Assembly: GCA_024195265.1 (NCBI GenBank)
Contig: JAJLRJ010000005.1
Location: forward strand, 17,029,536 to 17,093,535
Origin: Dendrophyllia cribrosa
Taxonomy: Eukaryota; Cnidaria; Anthozoa; Scleractinia; Dendrophylliidae
DNA: 64,000 nt
Direction: 5' to 3'
In this document: piece by piece, positions 11,560-21,523 of the stretch
Layout: each line of letters starts with the position of its first letter
Numbering within the stretch: position 1 is the first letter of the stretch
Program-made: the position numbers and the translations under genes
The notes under the pieces: model-generated
Told to the model about the DNA's origin: nothing
Seen by the model: only the letters and a program-made list of their open reading frames with translations
Database searches by the model: none

Positions 11560-11703
11560 GCACTACACTAGTATCCAGTTCTCTGTACCGTGCCGGCAAA
11601 ATATTAATTTATGCCAATCAAGATTATCACAAATTACATTTTTGTTGTATTACTGTAAATGTCTGTCAATAGGAATGCTAATAATAAACTTGTTGTTGTT
11701 GAA
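11560..11703 (+). mobile_element. 5'-truncated LINE 3' end with (GTT)n tail
   Basis: GTACCGTGCCGGCAAAATA... ends in GCTAATAATAAACTTGTTGTTGTTG: a polyadenylation-like AATAAA immediately followed by a short tandem repeat, as in L2/CR1/RTE-type tails. Start of the fragment is uncertain. Confidence 0.45.
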
Positions 11704-12048
11704 TTTTCGTAAACAGATAACAGATTCTGACAAATTTCTTAATTATAAAAAAAATTGTTGCGGCAGTTCATCAGAATACATTAGTGCCTCAGAGGACTGC
11801 TTTCCTTTGCAATGATCAATTTAATTTAAGGTGAATCAAGTACAGTGATATTTTTTGGGGGTAAAAAAGATTGAAAGATAAAAAAACCAGTCCACTGTCT
11901 ACAGTTTCTCACATGGGGTGATTCCGTGACGATTAATAATTGTGTATAATACCCAAAACACGTGACATAAGCAAAATAATGTAAAAAAATACGATCACAC
12001 CGAATGCAAACATGGCGGCCAATTTATATATATATATATATATATATA
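11704..12048. other. No recognised gene; ends in (TA)n
   Basis: AT-rich, with a (TA)n run at 12024-12048 that adjoins the next element. Confidence 0.4.
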
Positions 12049-12952
12049 ACTGGATTTGTTAAAACGTGTCTCTAGAAATTTCAAGTGCGTTTCAACAATT
12101 TGACACTTAAGGCGAATGAAAAACATTTAAAAGTATCTAGATATGGCTTAAAATGACATCTTAATTGCTGGCAACTCACGACAAGTTGCTCTCGGCAAAA
12201 GTGACAACAATTTGCAATGAAATTAACACCATTTGGAAAGCACAAGAATAATGACCTTTTAGTGTTTCAAACGATACAGTTCATAGCAAAACGTTTGCCG
12301 AAGATATATCTACGATATAGATATAGATATTTTATACTTTTTTATGTGTCCCCAAATTAGTATGGGTTTACCCAGGCTATAAGGTCTTTTGACACTTAAA
12401 TAAAGTTTCTATCTATCTATCTATCTATCTATCTAGAATTCGCCTTCCTTGAACCCAGAATGGGTTATCTAAGGCACTTAATTGCTTTAACTAAACACAG
12501 AAGAAGCTGTTTTATGCCTTGCACAGAATATACTAAGCAGCTCGATCGACATTAACCTGTAGCTGATAAGCAATTCACTTGTCAACACCAACTTGACAAA
12601 GCCAGAAATCACACAATAAAATTCTTTTGCGGCAAAAGGAAATCTACTGAAAATAACCGACAAAGAAAGCCACTGATCTCTAGCACGCACTCGCTTCGAA
12701 ACGTTTGATTCTGTCATAGTAGAGAATCATGGGAAGTAACGACAATCTTTGCACTTGGAGGGGAAGGGAGGGGGGGGGGGGGGGTTGCTGGGTTTAAGCC
12801 AGTTTATAAACTCATGACTATACGGTCTACTGCAGCTTTTAAGAGGATATGTAGTAAAAAAAATAATGATAACAGAAACAATCAAGACAGTAAACAAGCC
12901 CCGACAAAGCGATCTCAGAGCAATTTCTAGAGCTATGTTTTAACAAATTCAG

Positions 12953-12953
<1 letters not shown>
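12049..12953. mobile_element. 0.9 kb TIR element inserted in a (TA)n tract
   Basis: Left end ACTGGATTTGTTAAAACGTG and right end its near-complement, with the match continuing through CTCTAGAAATT (about 33 bp, 4-5 mismatches). Both flanks are TATATA runs, so any TA-based TSD merges with the microsatellite. Interior: a LINE-like tail at 12360-12436 and a motif-free minus-strand ORF. Related to the neighbour at 13053-13529 by its terminal sequence. Confidence 0.65.
12360..12436 (+). mobile_element. LINE-like 3' end with (TATC)n tail
   Basis: GACACTTAAATAAAGTTTC is followed by about nine TATC units. AATAAA plus microsatellite matches the other LINE tails in the window. It lies inside the element at 12049-12953. 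Confidence 0.5.
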
Positions 12954-12954
<1 letters not shown>

Positions 12955-13021
<67 letters not shown>

Positions 13022-13052
13022 TTTATATATATATTAATATTATATATATATA
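12955..13052 (+). repeat. (TA)n microsatellite
   Basis: Almost uninterrupted TA from 12954 to 13017, then a broken TA-rich stretch to 13052. It separates two TIR elements with related ends. Confidence 0.95.
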
Positions 13053-13529
13053 ACTGGATTTGACAAAACATGACTGCCAAGACTAAGACAGACCAACCAA
13101 TTGAATTGCAGTCAAAGTCTTAAAAAGTCTCCTCTGCCCACCCCTGTTCCTTGGACACACAACGCCCGCTCCCCAGCCACCCACCCACGGTTAGCCCTGA
13201 CCAAGGCGGGCCAACCACAGGCCAGCTAAAAAATTTTTCACTAAACCTGACTGCACTAACATTTATTTAAACTGATTTCAACTCGAAATACAACAGACCA
13301 ACAGGTTGAATTCCACTCAAAGTGTCAAAACTCCCCCCTCCCCACCCCTGTGGTTTTGACACACAACCCCCAGACAACCAGCGGCTGTTAGCCCTGTCCC
13401 TGGGCTATGTCGCAGCATATTGGGTGACGGCAAGCCCCCTCAATTTTCAGCGACAGGAATGGCTTGGACACGGGCGAGGCCCGACATGTCCAAGCGAAAA
13501 GTTAGCGAGCATGTTTTGTCAAATCCAGT
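13053..13529. mobile_element. 0.48 kb TIR element between TA tracts, with internal duplication
   Basis: Left ACTGGATTTGACAAAACATG and right its complement (20-bp inverted ends); (TA)n on the left and (AT)n at 13533-13554 on the right. Inside are two diverged direct copies of about 180 bp (13095-13230 and 13285-13410), each with CAGACCAAC, CCCACCCCTG, ACACACAAC and GTTAGCCCTG. An ORF at 13322-13579 crosses the end and the AT tract, and is not a gene. Confidence 0.65.
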
Positions 13530-13721
13530 CAGATATATATATATATATATATATAGACGGTTTTGAAGGTGCTGCCTGAGCCAACGAAAGATGTCATACC
13601 AAAAGGATCACAATAATGGATTCACAGTCCGGATTCGGTGGATATAATAAAAAAACTAGTTAAAAAGACCGAAAATGGACAACTTTTAGTATAAAAAAAT
13701 GTAAAAATTTAGATAAAAAAA

Positions 13722-13746
13722 GTTTCGGTCTCTCGACCTTCATCAG
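13722..13746 (-). ncRNA. Hammerhead ribozyme core, PLE type
   Basis: On the minus strand the invariant box CTGATGA is followed by a perfect 4-bp helix (GGTC/GACC) closed by a GAGA tetraloop, then GAAAC. Spacing and both core boxes fit the hammerhead consensus exactly. The next bases are U-rich and I could not find convincing helix I and III partners nearby, so activity of this copy is uncertain. Hammerheads in Penelope-like elements are established knowledge. Confidence 0.7.
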
Positions 13747-14092
13747 TTGTACAGCCGGACAGTTACACATGAGACTTAAATACGGTTACAACAATGACTT
13801 AACATTAAACTACTGATAAATTACGTAACAAAAATAAAAGCAAAATTACAACAGTAATACAATAATAGAAGTGATAACGAGACTAGACTAAAGGAAAACC
13901 ACAAGTGCCACAAATATACTAATGAGCTACGGTAACATAACAATAGAAGGTATAATTACTAAGAAAGACAATCAAAAATAGATGTAAAAAGTTATGCAAT
14001 TGCCCTAACGTAATACGTTTCCCATTCAGGGCTTTGAATAATCATATATACAAGCCAAGGTCTTGATTTGTGTTTGTATAAATTTTGTCTAT

Positions 14093-14482
14093 TCATTGAA
14101 AAGTGAAATCTGATAGAATGTGTGGCGTTCTGTTGAAGTGTATGGCGACCTCGCAGGTTTTCTTGTTTGTTTTCATAGTAGATTTGTGGTTCCTAAATCG
14201 AACTTTAAATTCAGTAGTGGTAGATCCAACATATTGGAGATTGCATTTCTTGCAATGAACCAAATAAATTACATTATTGGAGTTGCACGGAAGTCTTTGT
14301 CGAACACTATATATGTTTTGCCAGTTTGGGCGCTGAAAAAAGCACAAGCACCCGGCTGTTACAAATGCGATAAGACCAGATGTGACCTTTGCGAGAATTT
14401 CCTTGTCAGTTCTAAAACTTTTTTCAGCGCCCAAACTGGCAAAACAATATAGTGTTCGACAAAGACTTTCGTGCAACTCCAA
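14093..14482 (-). pseudogene. PLE GIY-YIG endonuclease domain, partial
   Basis: The frame carries NNVIYLVHCKKCNLQYVGST, a GIY-YIG core (IYLV...QYVG), followed by an Arg in VRFRNHKS and His/Lys-rich text. A Cys pair precedes the second half of the motif, as in Penelope proteins. The N-terminal part of the ORF (above about 14342) is antisense of the inverted arm and not genuine coding. The domain would nick target DNA in a functional PLE; with no RT, this copy is dead. Confidence 0.7.
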
Positions 14483-14529
14483 TAATGTAATTTATTAGGT
14501 GATTTACAACAAAAAATCTTGTCTTTATT

Positions 14530-14585
14530 TATGTTAAGTATATATATATATATTATATATATTATATATATATATTATATATATA
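14530..14585 (+). repeat. (TA)n microsatellite
   Basis: Interrupted TATATA run adjoining the left end of the next element. Confidence 0.85.
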
Positions 14586-14643
14586 AAATCAATATACAAA
14601 CTACTCAATTTGTGAGCACATATAGATTTTAATACAAATCTCA

Positions 14644-14678
14644 TTCGTTGAGCGACATGATGTCCGTCCACTCATCAG
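14644..14678 (-). ncRNA. Hammerhead-like core in left arm (degenerate)
   Basis: Minus strand reads CTGATGAGTGGAC...GCTCAACGAAT: the first box is perfect, the second is GAAT instead of GAAA, so probably inactive. Confidence 0.4.
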
Positions 14679-15039
14679 TTAATCTCTATACAGCTATTTC
14701 AATTAACGTTGTCGGATGAAAGCTTTAAGCCTACAATAGCCAAGACCGCAAGGTAGTATAGGATTTGTATGAATAAATTCACCATAATATACAATAGGGA
14801 GCTAATTAAAGCAACTATGACAACAACACCAAGGATTCTTTCTATATATTAAACTATTTTGCAGTCCTTCCAATTTGTTTAGTTTGTCTAACTTGACTGG
14901 ATTGTCCAGGAACTTAATTTGTAGGGACGGCTTTCAAGTTTAAATGGAAATTTGATCATTTGACATTGTTGTTTTAAACTGAACGGCAAAGAAAAGTACC
15001 AAAATGTAAAACGTACGTGCAGAGGCATTATTTTTGCTA

Positions 15040-15093
15040 ATGAAACCTATTGTTTGTGCCGTTCTCGCTGCCTCCGCCGTCGTAGCTGCTTAA
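15040..15093 (+). other. 17-codon signal-peptide-like ORF
   Basis: Reads MKPIVCAVLAASAVVAA then TAA: charged start, hydrophobic core, small residues. It resembles a secretion signal, but there is no downstream frame or splice donor, and it lies inside a mobile element. Probably chance or a decayed exon. Confidence 0.15.
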
Positions 15094-15365
15094 TTAACAG
15101 TCAAATAAAAGAACGCTTCGAAGACAATATGATCCGTATCGGTTTTTGTTTTTCTCCTTTTTCCTCCGTTGCGCCCGCACTGACAACCGGAATCCAGGAT
15201 GGTTATTTACAACTACCCATACTGCCTTGCGGTCGTGGCTTTGAGCTTTCATCCGACAACGTTAATTAAAAAAGCTGTATACACTAAAGCATCAGTAAGG
15301 GTATGATTGCGTTTAAATAAACCTTCAAACACGAGATAATAGCATCAAACTGGGAAAAAAATTCC

Positions 15366-15437
15366 GAGTTCCAGATGGGATTTGAACCCACGACCCTCCG
15401 TGATCTAGTCAGATGCTAGTACTACTGAGCTAGTATG
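15366..15437 (-). mobile_element. tRNA-derived SINE head
   Basis: Minus strand shows an A-box-like TAGCTCAGTAGTACTAG and a perfect B box GGTTCAAATCC with correct spacing (about 45 bp). The anticodon stem does not pair properly and the acceptor ends do not match, so it is a SINE or tRNA pseudogene rather than a working tRNA. Confidence 0.6.
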
Positions 15438-15496
15438 AGAAATATGGGCTTTTGACTGGAACCGCATCGCGCGGTCACACAGCCAAATGATAACAC

Positions 15497-15578
15497 ATAT
15501 GACTCATAACTGCATCTCGCAGTCACATTAAGGCATACATATGACTCATAACTGCATCACGCAGTCACATTAAGGCAT
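15497..15578 (+). repeat. Tandem ~43-bp repeat
   Basis: CATATGACTCATAACTGCATC recurs at 15497 and 15540, each followed by CGCAGTCACATTAAGGCATA. Confidence 0.7.
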
Positions 15579-15604
15579 ATCAAAGATGCAATTACCAACC
15601 AACC

Positions 15605-15702
15605 TCCAAAGTGTGCGATTAAAAACTTTTCAAACACGAGATAATAGCATCAAGTTTTTATCTCATGTTTGAAAATTTTTAATCGCTCACTTTGGAGTTT
15701 AA
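15605..15702. repeat. Near-perfect hairpin, ~45-bp arms
   Basis: CTCCAAAGTGTGCGATTAAA...GAGATAA... pairs with ...TTATCTCATGTTTGAAAA...CACTTTGGAG across a short loop. A GAGATAATAGCATCAA segment is also repeated at 15335. Confidence 0.7.
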
Positions 15703-16111
15703 ATAAACCGTTAAAATAAATCTTTAAAATAAACCGTTAAAAAAACCCGTTAAAAAACCGTTGAAAAACTGAAAAAGTATACGTGTTTGACAGTTCTCGT
15801 AATAGGTTCTAAATGTACAAACCGTACGAAGAGATGCAATCTATGCAACACAGAGAAACACTTAATAATAACTAACTAAGCCACTTTGGGCAACCCTAAA
15901 TAAATGTAATGAACTTATATCAACATGCAGGCACCAACGGAAGTACATCCTTATTAAAGTACAATTAAGAACTTATTACGAGAACTGTCAAACGTGTATA
16001 CTTTTTCAGTTTTGCAACGGTTTTTTAACAGTTTATTTAAAGATTTATTTTAACGGTTTATTTAAATGCAATCATATTGTCGTAACCCTTACTGATGCTT
16101 CAGTGTATTAA

Positions 16112-16145
16112 TTGATGAGTGGACCGACATGTCGCTCTACGAAAC
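16112..16145 (+). ncRNA. Hammerhead-like core in right arm (degenerate)
   Basis: Reads TTGATGA-GTGG...CTAC-GAAAC: the second box is perfect, the first has T for C at position 1. Helix II GTGG/CTAC can form. It mirrors the core at 14644-14678 on the other strand. Confidence 0.4.
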
Positions 16146-16389
16146 AGATTTGTATTACAATCTATATGTGCTCACAAATTGAGTAGTTCGTATATTGATT
16201 TAATTGGCTCCTTCATTGTAGAGCATTATGTTGGTTTAACCGGTGAACATCACCTATGCTATATATATATATATATGTAATGTATCGTTAATTAGGCTCA
16301 CTGTCCTCATTTTGCAGTAAAAACTATTTTGAATTTTGCACATGCTAACGAGGCTTTTGAGGCTAATTAACATGAACATAACGTGATAA

Positions 16390-16591
16390 CGTTACGTTAC
16401 CGGGGCCACCTAGACAAAGTTAACCAATCACAAAACAGAACAGGAACAATAGACTCCAAACTTTGCGACTTGAATAATGAAATGTCGAGTACAGAACAAT
16501 GAAATTTTTACTTTAAAATGTTGGAATCTATTGTTCCCGTTCTGCTTTGTGATTGGTTAACTTTGTCAAGGTCAGGCCCCAGTAACAGTAG
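16390..16591. mobile_element. ~0.2 kb MITE/hairpin element
   Basis: Arms GACAAAGTTAACCAATCACA...GAACA and the complement at 16523-16567 pair over about 45 bp, extending outward imperfectly through GGGGCC / GGCCCC. Interior about 65 bp. No clear TSD. Confidence 0.65.
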
Positions 16592-16599
16592 CAGCACTG

Positions 16600-18769
16600 T
16601 AAAGTTTAGGTCTAGATGTTGAGAAAATTACTAATATGCAAAAACTATGACGTCATCGGATCGTTGTTATGGTAACACCGATGTCAATCAAATCTACTTT
16701 TTTGGAAAGTTCATTTCATCTCAAGTATATGCAGTGTGAAGCAGCTTGCATGACCGAGCTCAGACAAGGAAGTATCAGCTGTTCTGAAAGTTGGGATGTT
16801 GTGTCGCCAAAAAACCCAGTCAAGCTACCTTAAACCCCTGCAAAAAAGTATTTTTACTGTGGGAACCTGGAGCAAAAGGTTGCTCCTTTCCCCAGATACG
16901 AGGTTTTGAAGAACACATTTGCTCACTTCAAGCAGCTACAAAATCAAGTAGAAAGCGTTCAACGTTCCTGGTTCCCATGAAAAATTTCTTTCATATCTGT
17001 AGAGCAAACAGGGCAAATTTTATCCTAACATGTTGTTTCAACGTCTTTATTCTTGAAATACCTTTCGTCCGGTCTGCCAGGGCCCTTAATTATGGTAATT
17101 AATGGCCAGTTGCCATTTTGAATATGCAATGAAAAACTGCTGCCCGATGTTTTGCTGTCGCCAAAGGCCGATCAGGGGGAATATGAAACCTATCCCACAA
17201 TGCAACATGAATGACAGATATATACCAAATTTGTCTTATCACATGACGGTGCATTTGCCAGTGGCCACCGAGGTGAGCAGTAGCTGTTCAGATACCCTTT
17301 TCAAGGCAGGTTGTCCATCAGTCCTCTTTTATCAGGATTGTCAAGAAAACTTCTTGTCATGAACAGATATGGCTTTTGAAGATTTGTTCAAAGGATAACA
17401 CGACAAACCGAGTTTTAATATTCAAGCCACTTTGAAAGAGTCATGTCAACAAAACTTGCACATGCTTGCATGGATGCATGAGTTAATGCAACTGCATGCT
17501 CACGCATACCAGAAGACACTCTCTTGCAGTAAGAGAACTAATAATTTCTCTGAAAAAACTGAAAACCCTTGGCAAAAAAGTTCTTCTATTTCCGATAGAA
17601 ATGAAGAGCAGCTTGCCGTTTTGGAAAGCTTTTTTTCGTATGACGTGGAAAGTTTTTCATTGAAAGAGATATGCACCATGTAACTTAATTCAGTTAGTGG
17701 CTGGTTTGTTTTATCCATGGTTTTAGTGAGGAGCAGTAAAAGTTTTGATGTCAATGTCAGGAAAAACTGGCGCGTGCAGCTTGCTTGTACATGCTGATAT
17801 AGTATAGCATGCGCATATTTTTTACTGTGTTATAATAACACAATTTGAGCTATCAGCACTGAGACATTTACAAAGCTTTTTTCAGAGATCTTTTCTTCAA
17901 GATGGCCTTTGGAAATAAATGAACCCTTTTTATTCTCATTTACTTTACTTCTATCAGTCTAAATTTGTTTTATTCCTCAAAGAATTTTCATATTCAACTC
18001 TGTTATTATGTGCACGAATTCCCTAAATCAGCTCGCCATCAATTTAAAGCATTGAAAAGTGCCCACACTTTGACGGTTTTATTCAGCTTGAAAATTAACC
18101 GGGAGTTAATTTATTGTTGTTTTAAGCTAGGAGGATATCGACAAATAAGTTATTAACAATTTTATCTTCAAATAATTCTATATTTAAGCAAGAACTACGC
18201 CCAAACTTTTAGGGAATTTCAGGGGATGACCATCATTTTGCAGGTAGCTTATTAAAACATGGAGCGAGCCTGTAAAAGGGAAGGACAATTTAACCCCCTT
18301 TGAAGCAGAAGGGGAAAAAGAACTTCCGTTTATTTACTCAAGATTGATTTATGAACAATAATTAAACAAGCTAAATGCAAGACATACCTGTACTGTAAAA
18401 TACCTGTAATTGGCATGATTATTAAAAAGACCAAAACGGAATTATGATAAATTTCTTCACCCGATTTGAAAGAGTAGTCATGCCGTACGTAAGACAAACT
18501 AAAAGCCAAAAATTCTGTCGATGATTTTATCTTCAAAAATATCCACAGGATGATTTCTTTCAAATGTTTAGTTCATATTCAAGACATTGCATCTTGTTTT
18601 TGTATGTTTTCTTTTATTTTTTGTCGTTACTACATTCATTTTCTACATGCTGTCAGTTGACATTTGAATATTATTACCGTTGATGCATGACCGGTCGACC
18701 ATAATGAATAATGCTCCGTGGAGATGTAAACAACAGAAAAAGCTCAAAATGAATGAATAGATGGTGGTG
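16600..18769. other. No supported gene; three adjacent weak ORFs
   Basis: ORFs at 16791-17102, 17102-17362 and 17432-17683 (+) lie end to end, which is mildly suggestive. A candidate acceptor TTTCCCCAG precedes IRGFEEHICSLQAATK in the first. None shows a family motif, and composition is not clearly coding. The rest is AT-rich without recognisable repeats. Confidence 0.35.
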
Positions 18770-19153
18770 TTAACTGGGTGTCTGTAAAACCAGGAATCGA
18801 CACGGAACACCCCGGAACACCCCGGAACCTACCCAGAACACCCCCGGAACACCGTCGGAACCTAACCGGAACTCCCTGGAACCCACTAAAAATAAAAATA
18901 AATTAAAGGCTCCTTTGAAAACGATTCTGCACACCTTTGGACCCTCTCCTCTCTTAGGCGTTTTGCTCCATGGACCCCCCAACCCACTGCGTCCAACTCC
19001 CCGTATCACCTCACATTTTAAGAAACCATGCAAAATTGGCCGGTGAAACTTATGCTACAAAATGTTCTTTTCGTGAACCGTAGTCTCTTACGCGGCTGTT
19101 ATTTGTGCCGTCATGCAATGCTCCTGATCGCACAAAAAACCAAGAAGTTCAAG

Positions 19154-19594
19154 CCCCCCGTGGGGGGGTGGGAACTCCCCAAAAATACCTATACGGGTAT
19201 GTGCCGCCCAACGGGGTCGTGATTTTGGGACTCCTGATCTAGAACGGGGTATCCATTTTAGAGACGTTTCCTAGAACGGGGTATAATATTTCAAATGCAC
19301 GAAAACTTCAGATTATCAGCAGCCATTTTTTCTAGAACGGGGTATTAAAAATTGAACTAAAATCTGCAAAGGACCGCAAACGATAATGCTGTAAACGATA
19401 TGTTGGATCTACGACAGACCTAATCAGCCAAAAAATGAACAAACATAACCGACAAACTGCAAGGCTGATCTGACCACGTAAAAAAGTAGATTTTGTCATT
19501 TTGAGTGCAAATTCTTTCTAAAACGGGGTCCAAATTGAGAGACCAGGGCGGCACATACCCACCCAAAATATACCCGAGTACCCCCGCCCCCGGG
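19154..19594. mobile_element. G/C-ended element, 8-bp TSD AGTTCAAG
   Basis: Left CCCCCCGTGGGGGGG, right ACCCCCGCCCCCGGG, flanked by AGTTCAAG at 19146-19153 and 19595-19602. Internal CTAGAACGGGGTAT motifs occur at least four times. Same family as 1689-3463, here uninterrupted at 441 bp. Confidence 0.75.
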
Positions 19595-19679
19595 AGTTCA
19601 AGCATTAGTAACTATGGACGATAATCCTGCCGGTGTACGTTGGATCAAACTAGTGATCTGCAGGTCGGTTTAACAAGTG

Positions 19680-19860
19680 AAAATATAGTATACATGTAGA
19701 AGCAAAGACCAATACAACATAAGTAGAAATTTAGAGATGTACTATATTTCGGCTGGCCAAGCCAGCCTTCTTCTTCATTGTACATGTACCTGAAGAAAGC
19801 TGGTTTGGCTAGCCAAAATAATATAGTCTTTGCTTCTATACTACAAAAAAAACCCGGCTG
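19680..19860. mobile_element. Inverted pair of PLE-like ends
   Basis: AGCAAAGAC...ATATTTCGGCTGGCCAAGCC pairs with GGTTTGGCTAGCCAAAATA...GTCTTTGCT around a central TGTACATGTA. The GAAGAAGGCTGGC...GCCAGCCGAAA arrangement resembles the hammerhead-derived ends of PLEs, but the first box is degenerate. Confidence 0.4.
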
Positions 19861-20490
19861 CTTAAGAGACTTCGCGAACCCTGGACGATACGTAAAAAAA
19901 CACTGGGGTTTGTGTCTGGATTTTTTTAAACGATTTATGTTTTTGAAAAAATGCAAATTTCAAAATGGACCTCTGGCGAGAGGTTTCACCTGAAAAGTAA
20001 GCACAGCTACTTCTGCAACTTAAAGCGGTGCACAGCAATTTTTTTCCGTCTTGAGTTTGTGTAAGTTTTTTTTTTTGGAGATTTTTCCATACTTTTCTTT
20101 AATTTTAATTTTAAAAAAATATTGAACGTGTCAGTGTGAAAACTTACCGCAATATTGCGTTACGCGTTAGCATTTCTTATTCACGGGTTGGCTCTTAGGA
20201 GCCTTTGATACTTTTTGGAATTCCCAGATTTTCGAAAACATAATTCGTTAAAAAAAAAAACAGACACAAATCCCAGTGTATTTTAACGCATCGTCCAGAT
20301 CCAGGGTTCGCGTAGTCTCCTGCACAGCTGTTATTTGTGCAGGATCAGGAGAGTTGTGTGACTACACAAACAACGCTGCGTAGGACACAGTGTTTTTTAA
20401 CGCATCGTCCAGCCTTCGCGTATTATCTTGCACAGCCAACAGCCGTTATTTGTGCAGGATCAGGAGCGTTGCGTGACGACACAAACAAGG
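19855..20490. repeat. Inverted repeat plus 105-bp tandem duplication
   Basis: GCGAACCCTGGACGATACG...CACTGGGGTTTGTGTCTG (19875-19920) recurs inverted at 20255-20320. Next to it, TTTAACGCATCGTCCAG... TTATTTGTGCAGGATCAGGAG occurs twice in tandem (about 20280-20385 and 20393-20490). Confidence 0.65.
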
Positions 20491-20856
20491 AGGAGAGAGG
20501 AGAGAGGAGACTATAATTCGCAAAAATAAAATTTTGTTGCATAAGTTTTAAAGGCCAATTTTGCATTCATTCATTCATTCATTTTGTCATTAACCACATT
20601 AAAAATATATATAATAATAATAATACAATACACTAGGAATTTATAATAACTTAAAAGATGGTCAGTCTTAAAATGTAAGGTGATGTGAATCCCGAATAAA
20701 AGTCATTTATTGGAAGGGCCCTTGCAGTTTATTGTATGTTTGTTAATTTTTTTGGCTGATTAGGTCTCTTGCAGATCTATGTATACCGTTAGCTCAACCG
20801 TTAGCAGCATTATCGTTTGCAGTCCTTTGCAGATTTTACTTTTATTTAATTTATTA

Positions 20857-21098
20857 GGGACGAACCATTTAATTTTTATGTGGGGGGGGGGGGGGGGGGG
20901 GGGGGGGGTTGGGCAATTACCAAAAAAAATTCCTGCAGAAGAAATTTAAGAGAGAAAAAAACGTGCACAAGAAAGCATGTGAAAAAAAGAGACTTATTTT
21001 GGTAAAAAAAATTCTTGCAAATAGTGATGCTGAAAAAAAAATTATACTCAGAAGAAATTGCCCCCCCCCCCCCCCAACAAAAATTAAATGGCCGTCCC
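20857..21098. mobile_element. 242-bp MITE with GGGACG ends, TSD TTA, poly-G/C arms
   Basis: Left GGGACGAACCATTTAATTTT then a 27-base G run; right a C run then AAAATTAAATGGCCGTCCC. Flanked by TTA at 20854-20856 and 21099-21101. Ends and TSD are like the 3.76 kb element at 36496-40251, and the internal CAA...AAATTCCTGCA text recurs at 58918-59090. 3-bp TWA targets are usual for PIF/Harbinger; assignment tentative. Confidence 0.7.
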
Positions 21099-21523
21099 TT
21101 AGGGTAGGGAGTTGGACGCAGTGGGTTAGGAGGTCCGTGGAGCAAAATGCCTAGGAGAGGGGAGGGTCCATAGGTGTGCAGAATCTTTTTCAAAGGAGCC
21201 TTTGATTTATTTTTATTTTTAGTGGGTTTCAGGGTGTTCCAGTGAGGTTCCAATCGGTGTTCCGGGGTGTTCCGGTGGTGTTCCAGGGTGTTCCGAGGGT
21301 GTTCCAGGGATGTTCCGGAGTGTTCTGGGTAGGTTCCGGGGTGTTCCGGGCCGATTCCTGGTTTTACAGACACCCTTAACTCTTGGCACGGTTAGGATAT
21401 TTATACCCCGCAGATCCTTATAACAATTTCGAAAAGTGAATAGCTTAGAAATCCATGTTAAGCCTTATATATAAGAATTAAAATATTATGAATGAAATAT
21501 TATAACATGAAACGCAGACTTAC

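Larger units (their letters stand above)
13600..14505 (-). mobile_element. Penelope-like element fragment, minus strand
   Basis: Contains the C-terminal GIY-YIG nuclease frame (14093-14342) followed downstream on the same strand by a hammerhead core (13722-13746). At its 5' side the sequence folds back: 14261-14342 recurs inverted at 14424-14504, with an 80-bp spacer. Inverted, 5'-truncated copies are typical of PLE insertions. No reverse transcriptase survives. Confidence 0.75.
14586..16201. mobile_element. 1.6 kb palindromic PLE-like element with hammerhead-like ends
   Basis: Outer arms of about 100 bp start AAATCAATATAC at 14586 and end in the complement at 16201. Both hold CTCAATTTGTGAGCACATAT and a hammerhead-like core. 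Inner arms also pair: 14690-14755 with 15225-15290 (ACGTTGTCGGATGAAAGC), 15288-15335 with 16055-16105, and 15705-15795 with 15970-16075 (AGAACTGTCAAACGTGTAT). A tRNA-like SINE lies at 15366-15437. No RT or nuclease frame remains. The layout suggests repeated inverted insertion of related PLE ends; boundaries are read by eye. Confidence 0.6.
18776..21375. mobile_element. 2.6 kb TIR element with GGAACACCCC-repeat arms, TSD TTAACT
   Basis: Ends GGGTGTCTGTAAAACCAGG and its complement, bounded by TTAACT at 18770-18775 and 21376-21381. Each arm (about 225-270 bp) contains a 10-bp GGAACACCCC minisatellite, then TAAAAATAAAAATAAA, CTCCTTTGA and CCACTGCGTCCAACTCC in mirror orientation. No transposase. 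The interior is filled by other repeats (19154-19594, 19680-19860, 19855-20330, 20857-21098). The ORF at 20876-21373 is translated minisatellite and poly-C, not a gene. Confidence 0.75.

Noticed and set aside
13322..13579. 85-codon ORF ending in Ile/Tyr repeats
   Set aside because: It crosses the element end and the (AT)n tract; no gene evidence.
16791..17683. Three adjacent ORFs as a multi-exon gene
   Set aside because: No shared motif or convincing donor/acceptor set; kept only as an unresolved region.
20876..21373. 165-codon minus-strand ORF
   Set aside because: It is low-complexity translation of the GGAACACC array and a poly-G tract inside a transposon arm.
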